From the NCBI RefSeq assembly GCF_000283155.1, contig NW_004454178.1, forward strand, positions 3,405,268 through 3,469,267: DNA of 64,000 bases, in the 5' to 3' direction. A model generated the notes under the pieces. The model was not told the DNA's origin, did not search any database, and saw nothing but the letters and a program-made list of their open reading frames with translations. Origin of the DNA: Ceratotherium simum simum (lineage: Eukaryota; Chordata; Mammalia; Perissodactyla; Rhinocerotidae). Positions 12,581 through 24,680 of the stretch are shown one piece after another; the stretch's first letter is position 1; every line of letters begins with the position of its first letter. Both the position numbers and the translations under genes were made by a program.

Positions 12581-13373
12581 TTCATAAAGTATAGATAACT
12601 TCAAATCGATAGTCACTAAAGATAAGCTGATTCCTTAAAATGGTTCTCTTGATAAAGTTTTATATAATTCCTTTTGGTCAGTAAGGACAAACAATTTAAA
12701 TGGTCAAAATTTCACATTGAATAGATTTTTCTTATTATGTATTTTAGCATATATTTAATTAGGAAATAAATTATGTAAAGAAAATATTGCCTTAAAATAA
12801 GACATGATAAATTCTTTCTGTTTCTTAAATATTTTTAATTTTTAAAAATCTAATGTAAATTTTAAAGGCTATATCTGAGTTCAGATGACGTTATTTCAAC
12901 AAAACCATGGGATTGGATCTCTGGAGCTCAAGCCTAAGGGCAGAGAATATTGAGCAAACAAAATGAAATTTTACAAACCCATTTTTACCTGATTAGCTGT
13001 GTAAGAATAAGATGTTTTCAATTGACCTGTTATTTGAACAATAATTATTTATCCACTCTCTATCTCCAAACTTTAACAAAAAGATACAACTTTTAAAAGA
13101 CAAACTGGCTATTAATCTACTCGACTGTGGAGGTAACATTTTTTTTTGTTAAAATTATTAGCAGTGCTTTTTCAAGATTAATTAACGTTTGGATGTGCAC
13201 AGTACAACCGAAAAGAGCACCTCTCATATTAGTAGCTCAATAAATCTTAGCTCAATCTGAAGGAGGTAATTGAGTTGCTAGAGAAAGCTATGTTTTGTAT
13301 CCTAAAGATACAGCATTTCACGTCAAAGTGAAAATAGCTATAAAGGAGTGTTCATCTGGTGAGCATTCATCTT
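12581..13373. other. Unassigned AT-rich sequence
   Basis: Nothing coding and no named repeat was recognised. Confidence 0.5.
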
Positions 13374-13652
13374 AAAAATTAATCATGGAGGGGCGGGCCA
13401 GGTGGCATAGTGGTTAAGTTTGCACAATCCACTTCAGCAGTCTGGGGTTCAGAGAGTTGGATCCCGGGTCTGGACATATGCACCGCTTACCAAGCCATGC
13501 TGTGGCAGGCGTCCCACATATAAAGTAGAGGAAGATGGGCACGGATGTTAGTCTGGGGCCAATGTTCCTCAGCAAAAAGAGGAGGATTGGCAATAGATGT
13601 TAGTTCAGGGCTAATCTTCCTCACCAAAAAAAAAAAAAAAATTAATCATGGA
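13374..13652 (+). mobile_element. ERE SINE with perfect 16-bp TSD
   Basis: The element spans 13390-13636, with head 'ggggcgggccaggtggcatagtgg', B box 'gttggatccc', the 'cctcagcaaaaagagg' body and a pure A tail. It is flanked by identical copies of 'aaaaattaatcatgga' at 13374-13389 and 13637-13652. A perfect TSD argues for one of the more recent insertions in the window. Confidence 0.97.
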
Positions 13653-13699
13653 CTTCATTATTTGCCCAATATCTTTGTACTCTTCCTGTTCTCACCACA

Positions 13700-13890
13700 C
13701 AGAATGTCTCAGGCTGAGACATGGATCCCATCACAGTTCTACCATTATTAGCCGGGTAACTTGGACAAGACTTAACTAGCAATTTAGTTGTAATTTCTTC
13801 ATTTATAAAATACCATGCCTTCCTCACACAGTTACTGTGAGGATCAAGCAAATAATACATATGAAAAGATAAAACCCAATATAAATATCA
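13700..13890 (+). repeat. MIR SINE, plus strand
   Basis: 'tcacagttctaccattattagccgggtaacttggacaag...aatttcttcatttataaaatacc...cagttactgtgaggatcaagc' follows the MIR 3' half. Confidence 0.85.
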
Positions 13891-14919
13891 GATTAGCTTA
13901 CTTCATGAGTGGCTGGTAAATAAGTGTTTCTACTAGATACACCCTCTCTATGAGAGCTGGTTTGAAAGCTTATATCGATTTGAAACACAAATGCTTTGCA
14001 AAAATTTTTGTAGTTGGTAATATATTTACACCATTAAATATATCTTCACATATATGTGGTATAAGTTTGTTTTGTAAGGGTCCCAAGAAATGACTAAACA
14101 TATATCAAAATAAATAAATAACATAAGCTTAGATCATGAATTATTTATAAGGATAAAATTCTCATCTCAGAAGAGGATCCATTATGTTTATTGATTCAAA
14201 GCTGTGATCTTCTTTTTGTACAAGAATCATGTTATTATACAATTGCTTCATTCTCCTTTGGCAATCTGTTAGTGTCACTTCGAGTGTGAAGTAAGACAGC
14301 AAAACTAGAAGGCCACAATTATATTTATTAAAAACCAATGATGCCTCTACATACCGTTCAGAGTGGTTAAAATAAAAAATTGTGATAACACCGAATCCTG
14401 GCAAGGATGTGGAGTGTCTGAATCACTCATACTTTACTGGCGGAAATGTAAAATTGTACAGCCGCTCTGGAAAATAGTTTGGAAGTTTCTTATAAAACTA
14501 AATGTGTATTATACAACCCAGCAATTGTGCTTTTGGCCATTTACTTCAGAGATATGAAAACTTACGTTCACACAAAAGCCTGAATACTAAAGTTCATAGC
14601 CGCTTTATTTATCCTGGTCAAAACCCGACAGCAGTGCAGATAACCTTCAAGAGCTGAATGGTTAAACAAACTATGGTTCATACATACCATGGAATACTAC
14701 CCAGCATCAAAAAGGAATGGATTTCTGCACACAACAACCTGGATGAAATTTAAGAGAATTATGCTGAGTGAAAAAAGAGCCAATCCCAAAAGATTCCAAA
14801 TTTTATGATTCCATTTATATAACATTTTAAATTATAACATTTCAGAAATAAAGGACAGATTAGTGGTTGCCAGTGGTTCAGGATGGAATAGGCTTTGAAG
14901 GAAGGTGGGTATGGTTTTA

Positions 14920-15203
14920 AAAGGAAAATAGAGGGGCCGGCCCAGTGGCACAAGCGGTTAAGTGCACAAGCTCCAGTGCAGCGACCCGGGGTTTGCCGGT
15001 TTGGATCCCGGGCACGCACCAACGTACCGCTTGGCAAGCCATGCTGTGGCGGCGTCCCATATAAAGTGGAGGAAGATGGGCACAAATGTTAGCCCAGGGC
15101 CAGTCTTCCTCAGCAAAAAAAAAACATAAAAGAGGAGGATTGGCAGATGTTAGCACAGGGCTGATCTCCTCACAAAAAATAAATAAATAAAAGGAGAATA
15201 GAG
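14920..15203 (+). mobile_element. ERE SINE nested in an old L1
   Basis: The element spans 14934-15189, with head 'gggccggcccagtggcacaagcgg', B box 'gtttggatccc' and a short-form body ending in (aaat)n. It is flanked by 14-bp repeats, 'aaaggaaaatagag' (14920-14933) and 'aaaggagaatagag' (15190-15203), with one mismatch. It must be younger than the L1 it interrupts. Confidence 0.97.
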
Positions 15204-15290
15204 TGGGTCCTTGTGTTGGAACTGTTCAGTATCCTGACAGTGGTGGTGGATACATGAACCTACACAAGTGATAAAACTGTGTAGAACTTA

Positions 15291-15325
15291 TACATACACA
15301 CACACACACATACACAAACACAAAT
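15291..15325. repeat. (CA)n microsatellite-like tract
   Basis: A run of CA with TA and AA interruptions, inside the L1 3' end. Confidence 0.85.
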
Positions 15326-15510
15326 ATGAGTAAAATTAGGAAAACTTGAATAAGACCAATGGATATCTCAATGTCAATATATGATTATGATATTATACTA
15401 TAGTTTTGCAAAATGTTACCATTAGATTAATTGAGTAAAATGTGCAAGGGATTTCTGTATATCATTTCTTACAACTGCATGTGAATCTACAATTATCTCA
15501 ATCAAATTTT

Positions 15511-16147
15511 TAATTGAAAAAAATTAATGGTGTTGCATAAGCAACATTAAGGAAACTTAACTACAGGTGTATAAATACAGTTTGTAAACTGATAAACTAT
15601 AAAAACATATTTTTGTTTTATTTTGTACAAAAAGGAATATTAGATGAAAATTTGATATAGACATTCTTATCAATAAATGTCATAACAAAAATAATCCATT
15701 AAACACAGCTCATTAATTTTTCTTCATGATGTGTTTTGTTTTATTCAACTTTTATTTGATAGCAGCATACACACTTTGTTATAAATGGTTCCCACATGCT
15801 AATAAATGTCAGGGATAAAAAACTTGTTTATTCAGTTCAGAAATAAAGAGATGTTCATAACTGAATTATACCAAATAATCCATTTATTGACTTTGTTAAA
15901 CAGTTATTTTATGTACAGTTAGAATTAATTGACCCCAATTAAGTCAAATTTCAAAGCAAAACAGTGATGTACTTGGTTTATATTACTGTGGTTAGTAAAA
16001 TAGATCAAATGAATTTTGTTAAATCTAAGAAAAATTCTTAAAATTCTACTACATTTACTTGTTTTTCTACTCTACAAAAAGTAAATATTTCAATAAACGT
16101 GTGCTGTTTGAGTTCTCAGAAATTTTGGGAGTTTCCTGAACTTAACA
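15511..16147. other. Unassigned AT-rich sequence
   Basis: It lies between two L1 3' ends. No repeat or coding signal was recognised. Confidence 0.5.
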
Positions 16148-16758
16148 GTAAATAGTGCAACTACTATGGAAAACAGTATGGAATTTCGTCAAAAAATTAG
16201 AACTAGGACTATCACATGATTTAGCAATTCCACTTCTGGGTATTTACCCAAAAGAATTGAAATCAATCTCTAAGCGATATTTGCAGCACTATTTACAACA
16301 GCCAAGAAATAGAAACAACCTAAATGTCCATCAGTGGATGAATGGATAAAGAAAATGAGGTATATACATACAATGGAATATTATTCAGCCTTAAAAAAGA
16401 AGGAAATCTTGCAATATACCACAACGTGGATGAATTTTGAGGACTTTATCCTAAGTGAAATAAGCCAGTCACAGAAGGACAAATACTCATGATTCCATCT
16501 TATGCAAGGTATCTAAAATAGTCAAACTCATAAAAGTGTATAATAGTGTTTGCCAGGGCCTGGGGGAAAGGGGCAATGGGGAGGCTAATCAATGGGGACA
16601 AAGTTTCAGTTATGCAAGATGAACAAGTTCTCAAGATCTGCTGTACAACATTGTGCCTATAGTTAACAATACTGCATGGTACACTTAAAACTCTTTTAAG
16701 AGGGTAGATCTCATGTCAGGTGTTCTTACCATGATAAAATAAAATTTAAAAAGGCAAA
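16148..16758 (+). repeat. L1 LINE 3'UTR, plus strand
   Basis: 'tatggaaaacagtatgg', 'agcaattccacttctggg', 'aaatgtccatcagtggatg', 'caatggaatattattcagcc', 'aagtgaaataagccagtcac', 'agtgtttgccagggcctggg' and a terminal 'aaaataaaatttaaaaagg' are all in the order of a mid-age L1 3'UTR. The copy is 5'-truncated. Confidence 0.9.
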
Positions 16759-17044
16759 TCTGAATTTGAGTTATTTCTTATACATTTCCCTTAGGCAGGT
16801 TTGCTAGTCACCTCTGCTCCTGACATCTTGATGGAGTTTAAGTAGCCAGCTTAAGCCATGATAGACTTAAATTTTTGGATAGCTTGAAACTACTGAACCA
16901 GAGTCATCATTTGTTAACCCATTTAATGATAGATTTTAGAGTCTAAAGAGTTAAAATACAGAGATTACTCACATCAACCATGAGGGAGGAGAGAAATGTA
17001 GAATCCTAAAGTGGAAATGAAAAATAGCGCACATCATCAGTTCC

Positions 17045-17140
17045 AGCAGAAGCTCAAAGACAATAAGTCATGCAGCAAGTTAACGGCCAAGTCGAGATTG
17101 GAATTACTTCCTCCACTCATCCTTTCTTCCTGCTGTTCCT
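17045..17140 (-). repeat. MIR-like fragment, minus strand
   Basis: 'agtcatgcagcaagttaacggc...gattggaattac' resembles the reversed MIR core ('gtcacacagctagt...gggattcgaac'). The call is weak. Confidence 0.45.
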
Positions 17141-17254
17141 GCAACATTCGGTCGACTTCTATTTATTTTCCAAGACCTAGGTCAAATTCTGTTAATCCCA
17201 CTCGGACCACAGACAGAAACAGTCCTTCCTCTGTTCCCAAAGTGTTCCTAATTA

Positions 17255-17560
17255 TGGATTCACTCATTTATCCGTTTGTGCTTTCCTTCAACAAATATTT
17301 TTGAGCAAGAACTATGTGCAATGAAGAAACAGACACAAAAATCACCGTTCTTATGGAGGCTTAGTGGTGGAGGAAAAGACAGATAATAATGTAAAATATA
17401 AATGTTAGTTATAGTGTGTTAGAGGATGAAAAGTAGAAGAAAATTAGCAGGGAAGGGGGATAGAAAGTGTGTATTTGGAGACAGTGTGCGCAAGTCTATA
17501 TAGGACAGCCTGAAAAAGCCTCCATAGAAAGAATAACATTTGATTAAAGATCTGAAAGAG
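17255..17560 (-). repeat. L2 LINE 3' region, minus strand
   Basis: 'ttcaacaaatatttttgagcaagaactatgtgc', 'atcaccgttcttatggaggct' and 'ataacatttgattaaagatctgaaag' follow the reversed L2 tail and adjoining 3' region. Confidence 0.8.
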
Positions 17561-17599
17561 ATATTTATTATACTCTCATAATTAATTGTGCAAATTCAC

Positions 17600-17720
17600 T
17601 TCCTTCTATAGGCTAAGATCTTCAAGGTTAAGGACCACACCTTAATCATTTTTGCATGCCAGCATCTAGAACAGGAGCTGCTAGACAGAACGAACTTAGT
17701 AAGTACATGATGAAGGAAAC
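17600..17720 (+). repeat. L2 LINE 3' end, plus strand
   Basis: 'aggctaagatcttcaaggttaaggaccacacc...atgccagcatctagaac...cttagtaagtacatgatgaag' is a diverged forward L2 tail. Confidence 0.65.
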
Positions 17721-18764
17721 CAAGTTTCTTCACTTAGAGTTTGGTCGTCTTTCACCTACATCAGGATTTCTATTTCAGAAAATTCTTGAATTTGATTATG
17801 ATACTGACTTAAATCAGCAGCACACCTAGAACTTTCCACAGTCTCATGGCTGGACAATTGAATTTCACAGGGGTATGATTTTCCAAATTTTATAGCCCAA
17901 TGTATTCAGAGTACAGATGAAAAAAACTGAATCCTAAGAATGCTGAGGGAGATGCCCAAGGCCCCTCACTGTGTGAACTGATGGACCCCCTAAATCTACA
18001 CTTCACAACACAAAAAGGATAGAGCTGGAAATAAATATATTTAGTCAGTTTCTATCATCCTAATCCTCATTTTGTTTCAGGTCTTAAGATGATATTAAGT
18101 ATTTTTTCCTATAGTATGACCAATTTTATATTCAGCACTACTCTCACCGATAGGAGTCTGAGCATTTTCACACATAGCTACCTTGGGCCTGTGGCTACAG
18201 GCTAAGTTGAAGACATTTTTGCCTTCAAATACCTGCCTGCAGTATTACGTCACATCCTATTGAATCAATATACAAGGAAGAACTCCCTCAGAGTCAAAAG
18301 GAAGCAACCAAAGTAGGTTCACTTTGGACTGAAAACACAACCACAGACCCGGAACTAGCAGGACCACTCAATCCGGGAGGATGAAATGGCCAATTTCTTG
18401 GTGCAAAATGAGAGGAGCATATGTGACTGAAAGCCATATTAGGGACAAAATTACTACTACTTATGTGCTGTTACAAATTGCAGATAAAAGATGATCACAC
18501 ATATTATACTTATCTAGTTTTCATTACAAGGACTAAATGATTTAAGATTATAGAAAAGCCAGATTGAATGAAGAGTACAGGACAGGTACATTAATGAAAA
18601 CTTTACTTGTGTTGCTCACTGTTAAACACCTTTCAGAGACCCGTCGTAGACTGGGAACTGACTCTGGTTGGCCATTTGGGATAATGTATTTGTGAGTGCA
18701 TTGATTATTGGTTCTAAAAATACTGATACTTGCATTATGAGTCCTTCAGTGATTCTCCATTATC
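17721..18764. other. Unassigned sequence
   Basis: About 1 kb without a recognised repeat or supportable open frame. Confidence 0.5.
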
Positions 18765-19110
18765 ATTAAAAAAACGCTCAAACCCTTTAAGGTTTGTGAT
18801 CTGGCTCTTCTCTCTCCACGCATTCCACATCCTCCCATTCTCAGCTCTCTGCTGTTTCCTGAACATGCCATGTTTTCAGTGCCTACTGCACTCCCTTTGC
18901 AGGTACTCCTCCCTTTCTCCCTCACCTCTCAACAGGGCAAATTCCCTTAAAATAGGTACCTTCATTTGGAAGACTTCCCTGAATCCCATTACTTACCTCC
19001 CCTGAGTCAGTATCTCCCTCTTCTAAATCCTATTACAGTTGAGCTTATCACATCGTAATAAAAAATTGTTTATATATTTGTCTCCTTCACTGGACTAAAA
19101 CTTCTGAGAA
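18765..19110 (+). repeat. L2 LINE 3' region, plus strand
   Basis: 'ggtttgtgatctggctc...gctgtttcctgaacatgccatg...tgcactccctttgc...gaagacttccctgaatccc' follows the forward L2 sequence that normally reads 'gatctggcccc...gctgttcctcgaac'. The 91-codon frame at 18730-19005 rides on this repeat. Confidence 0.8.
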
Positions 19111-19179
19111 AATGTCTTAGTCATGTTTGAAAAACCAAAAATATTGAGCTCAATACAGAATATAAAACTAAAATAACAA

Positions 19180-19360
19180 AAACTAACATTTATTGAGGGT
19201 TTAATCACTGTCACTCTTCTAAGGTTAGGAAACTGAGGCACAGTGAGTTTAAGTAATTTTTCTAAGATCACAAACCTAGTAGATAACAAACAGAGGATTT
19301 GAACCCAAGTAACTCTGACTTCGAAGTTCATGCTCTTCACCACTGTCCTCTAGATGCTTC
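19180..19360 (-). repeat. MIR SINE, minus strand
   Basis: 'aacatttattgagggttta', 'aggaaactgaggcacagtgag', 'gatttgaacccaagtaactctgac' and 'catgctcttcacc' are in reversed MIR order, with the central part deleted. Confidence 0.85.
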
Positions 19361-19379
19361 CTGAATATGTGTATATATT

Positions 19380-19460
19380 TACGGGTTTTTAAGTAAATAA
19401 ACAGGCATATATATATGTATTTTTCAAGTGTATGTATATGTATATTTACTTGTGTATATA
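19380..19460. repeat. TA/TATG-rich low-complexity tract
   Basis: Alternating 'tatatatatg' and 'tgtatatgtata' units. Confidence 0.7.
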
Positions 19461-19629
19461 CATTTTAAAAAATTGACTTTAAGAATGAACTCTAAACAGC
19501 CATACAAAGTTACTTCAATGAATTAGAAGTATTGACAAAAGACCATCTGATATCCTAGAGATTCTCTTCCTTTTCACCAATATATCATAGCACCCTACTT
19601 AATAATTTTAAAAACATTATGTCAATGTA

Positions 19630-19796
19630 CGTGATTCACTGGAATCACGTGAGGAACTTTAAAAAACCTGATGGTTGGATCACCAACACCTTCCACCTTC
19701 CCCTAGCAAGATGTTCTGTTATCTGAGCATTAGGATTTTTTAAAAGCTCGCCAGATGATTCCAATGCGCAGCAAAGTTTGGGAACCGGAATTCTAC
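19630..19796 (+). mobile_element. MER5-like hAT nonautonomous DNA transposon
   Basis: 'attcactggaatcacgtgagg' near the left and 'gatgattccaatgcgcagcaaagtttgggaaccgg' at the right match a MER5-type element. Its consensus has 'aatcacctggggagc' at the left and 'gcagccaagtttgagaaccactg' at the right. A central 'gcattaggatt' fits the symmetric internal part. Confidence 0.8.
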
Positions 19797-20474
19797 TGCA
19801 TTTTACCTGAATTTACTCTAAATTTTTACTGGAATTTCTTCCATATCTCATTTAAAAGCAATCTTGATGAATGAAATCATTCCAAATGATCAACTCAACA
19901 ATGCCAGAACACAACTTGTAGCTTCTGGTACAAGTTTATTTGTTACCTGGCTACTGCATTCTTCAAATATAATTTCTTTCATTTTGGCTAATTCTCTTTA
20001 CAGATAACAAAAATTATTTCTTTACTAAATCATCTCTTCAAGGACATAGTTAATTTTACTACCTAATCACCAAATTTAATTATGCAGAATAATACTTCAT
20101 TTTCATAAAGTATCAATCTCCATATGGTTAAAATGGAAAAGCATACAGCTTGGCCAGGCAACAGATTATTTAGAAGACGAGAAGTTAGAAAAAGTGTAAA
20201 AATATGTAAAAACACAAAAGTTCCAGGATAGAATAACACCACACGCTTCCCTCTGTTATCTACCTGCCCAGCCTAACTCCTGTCCATCCTAATTCCTGTT
20301 GGTAATCTTAAGTGTTTTCTCAAGTTAAAAATGATAAGTAAACAATACTAATGTTTATGGTCCTGTGGAGACATGGTCTTGCAAAAGCCAACTCTCTACC
20401 TACTTAAATATGCATGTGTTTACATCTACAGCTATATCTACATCTATATTCTATATCTAGTAGTCATTAAGATT
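19797..20474. other. Unassigned sequence
   Basis: No gene or named repeat was recognised. There is a short 'tctacatctatattctatatctag' low-complexity patch near 20437-20460. Confidence 0.45.
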
Positions 20475-20800
20475 GTTCCCAAATGTTGATTTCCTCTTCT
20501 TTTGGACACATTGTAGAATTGCATTTCCCTACAACAATGAACTCGGACATGGCCATTTGACTTCGTTTGATCAAAGAATTGTAAGTGCATCATGCGTCAC
20601 TCCTAAGTGGAAGTTTCAAGAGCCAGTGGAACTTCAACATGTTCTCATCTCCTTCTGGCACAACAACTGACAAAGTTCTAGGTAATGACTTCTCCATCAG
20701 CCTTGAAAGAGAAGTAAGGACAATGATGATGTTAAGCAGAGCCCCCAGCCGTTGCTCACTGGACCTTTAACATGAATGAGAAATAAATTCGATTTTTCAG
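20475..20800 (+). repeat. Ancient interspersed repeat, family name uncertain (copy 2)
   Basis: 'tgttcccaaatgttgatttcctcttcttttggacac', 'gtagaattgcatttccc', 'ggacatggccatttgac', 'aagtggaagtttcaagagccagtgg', 'gcagagcccccagccg' and 'gaatgagaaataaattc' share the layout of the repeat at 6690-7112 but without its last part. Frames of 61-65 codons here are repeat-borne. Confidence 0.65.
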
Positions 20801-20999
20801 AGTCCTTGAGATTTGTGAGTCATTTTTCACTGTGATGTAATATAGCCTATCCTTAATGAAATTCTATATTTACATATTATTGTATATGTAAATATATATA
20901 TTTCAGAAAAAATACAAAGATTGCGTGTATAAATGAATCTGCTACAGTAAGAACTGGTAGTGTCCTGCTTTGTAAAATATAAAAATATTTTTGTTTGTA

Positions 21000-21360
21000 A
21001 AAATATTTCCAACAGTAATGTCTGTAAGGCATGATGACCAGAGTGTCTTGCTTATCACATGCGCATGTTGAGAATCCATTAAGCATTTTCGATAGTATAT
21101 TCGTAGAACAAGTTGTTGGCTCCCCAGTGCTGACACCATGAGTCACATTCATCAGTCTCCAACATGACAATAAATCAGCGAATGACACAATGAAAATGTT
21201 GATCATTACGGTTCAGTAACAAATGTACTGCTAAGTCTGTGCTCTCACAAGGCATCACGTCAAACACAAATTTCAGAGTGGAATGGTCCTTCAGACTAAA
21301 CATCACAGCACTCTGAAGTCTAAATTCATGAATTCTAGTTGTTGACATAAACACTAAAAT
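21000..21360. other. Slightly CpG-denser unassigned segment
   Basis: About six CpGs occur between 21058 and 21260, in contexts such as 'catgcgcatg', 'tttcgat', 'attcgtag', 'cagcgaatg', 'tacggtt' and 'cacgtc'. The minus strand has frames of 66 codons (21175-21375) and 109 codons (20877-21206) that overlap in different phases. I recognise neither protein. Confidence 0.4.
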
Positions 21361-23539
21361 AAATCCAGGCTTCATCTGCAGAAAACAACAAATCTAAAAT
21401 AATAGACTCAGAGATTGTTAGATACTGAAGAAATCTCCTGGACTGGTTAGTTATAAAATTTGAAAGAAATAACTGTCTTTCTTTTTAATTTTCTGGATTT
21501 TTGAGTATTTTATAGGTATAATAATTATAATTATATAATTATATAATTATTGCTATAGCTATATAATCTATCTCAGTTTGGAAATCCTGAAAGGCATTTA
21601 ATGTTTGTTTTAAATTATGTATCAGGCTGGTTATCTACAGCACGAAGTGCATGTGTGGTCTCACTGAATAATATTCTTCTCTCATTTTTTCATCTAAGTC
21701 TAAGAATAACTTAAGGCAAGAGTTCCAGTATTTCTTGGACTAATGAAAGAGTGGTATATATTAGCTATAAAGCAAAAATATGAAATTAAATATAAATATG
21801 TATTATTAGCAGTTATATTACCTCCCACTTCAGAGTTATTTCATTTAAGATTATGATCCTGTTAAATTAATTTGTTTTCATTTTGACTATTCATCAGATA
21901 AGTTTTTAACATGTACACAAATATGAACATCTATCCTTATATACACATATTCATATAGTTCTTCAAAGATAATTTATTGAGCAATTTCTAGCATCAAAAC
22001 AATGAAGTACAGCTATACTCTGTGATGATTGATTCCATAAGTACTAGGTTTGTCAAAAGTTTTACAACTCTATTGATCAAATTGGTATTTAGACAAATTA
22101 GAACAGTTCAGTCTTAGAAGTTATAATATAAAAAAAGAATTTTAAGTAAAATAATTTAAACTATCTTACTACAAAAACTCAATTTTTATTTTTATAAAAA
22201 TTATTTGTTATAATAGTTTTATTATCTCAGTAACTAGAATCTAGACAAGAAAAGTTATTATTTATATGTTAAAATTAAATTAATGGATCAGACATAGACC
22301 ACTTTTTGCATTTATTCCTATTCTGTTGGTTTCAAAGTTATATTTTTGGTGGCATACCCAATAAACTTAGAAGGTTAAAAGTAGTCTTTAAATGATGCCC
22401 CTTACCAAATTCAACTGCATCATCTTTATAGTATAACTTTTTTCTACCCAGAGGGCTCCTATAAGTTTTAGAAACTTCCAAGATGGATATTTGTGAAACC
22501 AAAAGTTAGAAAGTCGTATTCACATATGTAGAGAAGGAAATTACATCAAAATCATCAATGAATGCAAAGATAAATACATATTGTGATACTTATTTTGATG
22601 AGTAAGCACGGTAGTCCGAGAGGGGGAGGGATGGCTTCTCTCTCTCCCTGGCTTATGCTCCCCTCTCTTCTCCCTCAGCTTGCTAATGACAATTTCTAAA
22701 ATCTTCCAGCTTTGGATCATAGACAGGGGACTAGAAAAGTTCTTCCTTGATTAGTGAGGAGCTAGTGTTGGAGCTCTCAGAACTTGCCAATTGTTTAAAG
22801 TGGTTCTTCTCTTGTAGGTACTTTCATGACCTCCACAAGGAAGCCACATTCCCTCCTCTCCCCTGCCGTTTTAGTTGGGAATTTCTTACCTGACGTTCTC
22901 CTGACAAGGATGAATGCAACAATCTTACTCCCTAATCATCTTGTAGTATCTACAGCTTCTATCTGCAAAGGTCTTTTTGACCCACCAGACCATCCTCTTG
23001 AACAGGACTAAGATGTCACACCAGCTCTTTCCTGTAGCCCTCATCTGGTCCATGGGAAAGACTTATTCTTTTTCACGGGTCAACTCTGGAAGTCCAACAC
23101 AATCATGCCTTGGTCACCCCAACTTCAAAGTAATTAGTCAGCCCATCTCTCACATACCAGTCCACCACATCCTTCAAACTGATAAATCCTCTCTTTGGTT
23201 TTCCTAAAGGCACACTCATGGAAAGAATTATGCCCACACCCATTTCCCTCTAGAGGATGTGGGAATGGAAATCACAGCACATCAGAATCTTTCCTAAATC
23301 TTCAGTCTCCTCCTCAACTGGTAAAGTGTTTAAAAATCTCAATACTAGTTTTCCCCTTTCTTTCTTCTTTTAAGTTGATCATGGTAGTCTTGTACTTTGG
23401 AATGTGGTTCTTATTGTCTTCAGGTCTCAGATGAAACTTCTGTCCAAATGTATTAAATTACACGTATAATTTGAAATGAGGTAAGTTTTGTTTTACAAAG
23501 CACCTTAAAATGCTTTTCTGTACCATTTTGGTGCATTTT
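21361..23539. other. Unassigned sequence
   Basis: This includes an AT-palindromic patch at ~21521-21570 ('ataattataattatataattat'). A GC-richer stretch at 22610-23440 has three plus-strand frames of 61-79 codons without recognisable motifs. It may be a decayed LTR or LINE piece, but I could not match it. Confidence 0.45.
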
Positions 23540-23803
23540 AAAAACAGATCATAGGGCCAGCCCGGTGGCATAGCGGTTAAGTGCGTGCACTCCGCTGTTG
23601 GCAGCCCGAGTTCAGATCCCAGGTGCGCACCGAGGCGCTGCTTGTCAGCCCATGCTGTGGCAGAGTCCCATATAAAGTGGAGGAAGATAGGCACAGATGT
23701 TATCCCCCGGCCAATCTTCCTCAGCAAAAAGAGGAGGATTGGCACGGACGTTAGCTCAGGGCTGATCTTCCTCACAAAAAAAAAAAAAAAAAAACAGATC
23801 ATA
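23540..23803 (+). mobile_element. ERE SINE with perfect 14-bp TSD
   Basis: The element spans 23554-23789. An A-box-like 'tggcatagcgg' lies at 23566-23576, a B-box-like 'agttcagatcc' at 23609-23619, and the short-form body ends in a pure A tail. The flanking repeats 'aaaaacagatcata' at 23540-23553 and 23790-23803 are identical. The 90- and 114-codon frames over it are artefacts. Confidence 0.97.
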
Positions 23804-24206
23804 AAATGTCCAGCCCCTATTTGCCAAGTCTTGTATCTACATCAGTCTAATGAATAGGATAATTCCCTCTGCTCTGCTTTGTGATATGTGGATACAGACT
23901 GAGGTCAATAGTAGTTTTATACTGCTTTACAGGAGGCAAAATTCTTGCACACCTAGTCTATACCCATATACACATCTGGCTATATCATTAAAATAACAGA
24001 ATATTCAACAGTTTCCACTGTGATACTACCTTTACTCAACTGGATAAGCCATTTTTACCCAAGTTTAATTTAATTTTGATGATCTTAATTAACGGTGGTC
24101 AGAAAAAATACAACTGTAAAGCAGTCTTATAGTTTCTATACCTTGCTTGTCTTATGCTTGGTCATGGAAAGCGTCTGGTTAATTTTAAAAGCCAGTAACA
24201 CAAACA

Positions 24207-24680
24207 ATATGGGGACAGCACAGTATAGCAGAAAGGGCCTCATGCTTGAAATCATTATCCACTTCTGGTCTGTATTCCCACTTCTCTTATTATTTAGACT
24301 TTTTAATAGGTATTACCACAACTATTTTAACAAGCATTTACTCTTATATGAGCATGTAGTACATTCATAGACAGCCACATAATACTCCAGTTATCTTCTG
24401 CTGATAATACATTATCTATAGTGATTCTGTTCCAAAAAAAAAAAAAAATCTTCAAAATGATAAAACAACAGTACACTCCAGGACAACTCATCATAGCTAT
24501 AGGAATCAGATAAGCTTACTTAATCTTTCAGATTCTTAGTTGTTTTCATCTGTAAAATAGGGATAAAATGCCAGTTTACCACTTTCCAGAGTTATTAGGA
24601 TCTGATGAGATAATTGATGTAAAAAGACTCCATAACATGGTACAACAGATAAGGTAGTTGTATCATACTCCTAAATATAC
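24207..24680 (+). repeat. MIR SINE split by an unassigned insert, plus strand
   Basis: 'acagcacagtatagcagaaagggc' (~24217-24240) resembles the MIR 5' end. 'tacttaatctttcagattc...ttttcatctgtaaaatagggat...gttattaggatctgatgagat' (24515-24620) is the MIR 3' half. About 250 bases between them, including an A run near 24435, are not MIR. The 3' half is secure and the 5' half is tentative. Confidence 0.6.

Larger units (their letters stand above)
14330..15510 (+). repeat. Old L1 3' end, split by an ERE
   Basis: 'gcaaggatgtggag', 'gtacagccgctctgg', 'acaacccagcaattgtgc', 'ccatggaatactacccagc', 'aaaaggaatgg', 'gattagtggttgcc' and, after the ERE, 'acagtggtggtgg...gtgataaaactgtgtag' follow the 3' region of an old L1 in order. 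A (CA)n-like tract sits at 15291-15325. The SINE at 14934-15189 interrupts it. Confidence 0.85.

Noticed and set aside
20437..20460. Short 'ctacatctatattctatatctag' patch as a microsatellite
   Set aside because: Too short and irregular to call separately.
23554..23640. tRNA-like A and B boxes that could suggest a tRNA gene
   Set aside because: They are the Pol III promoter of an ERE SINE, followed by the SINE body and A tail. There is no mature tRNA structure.
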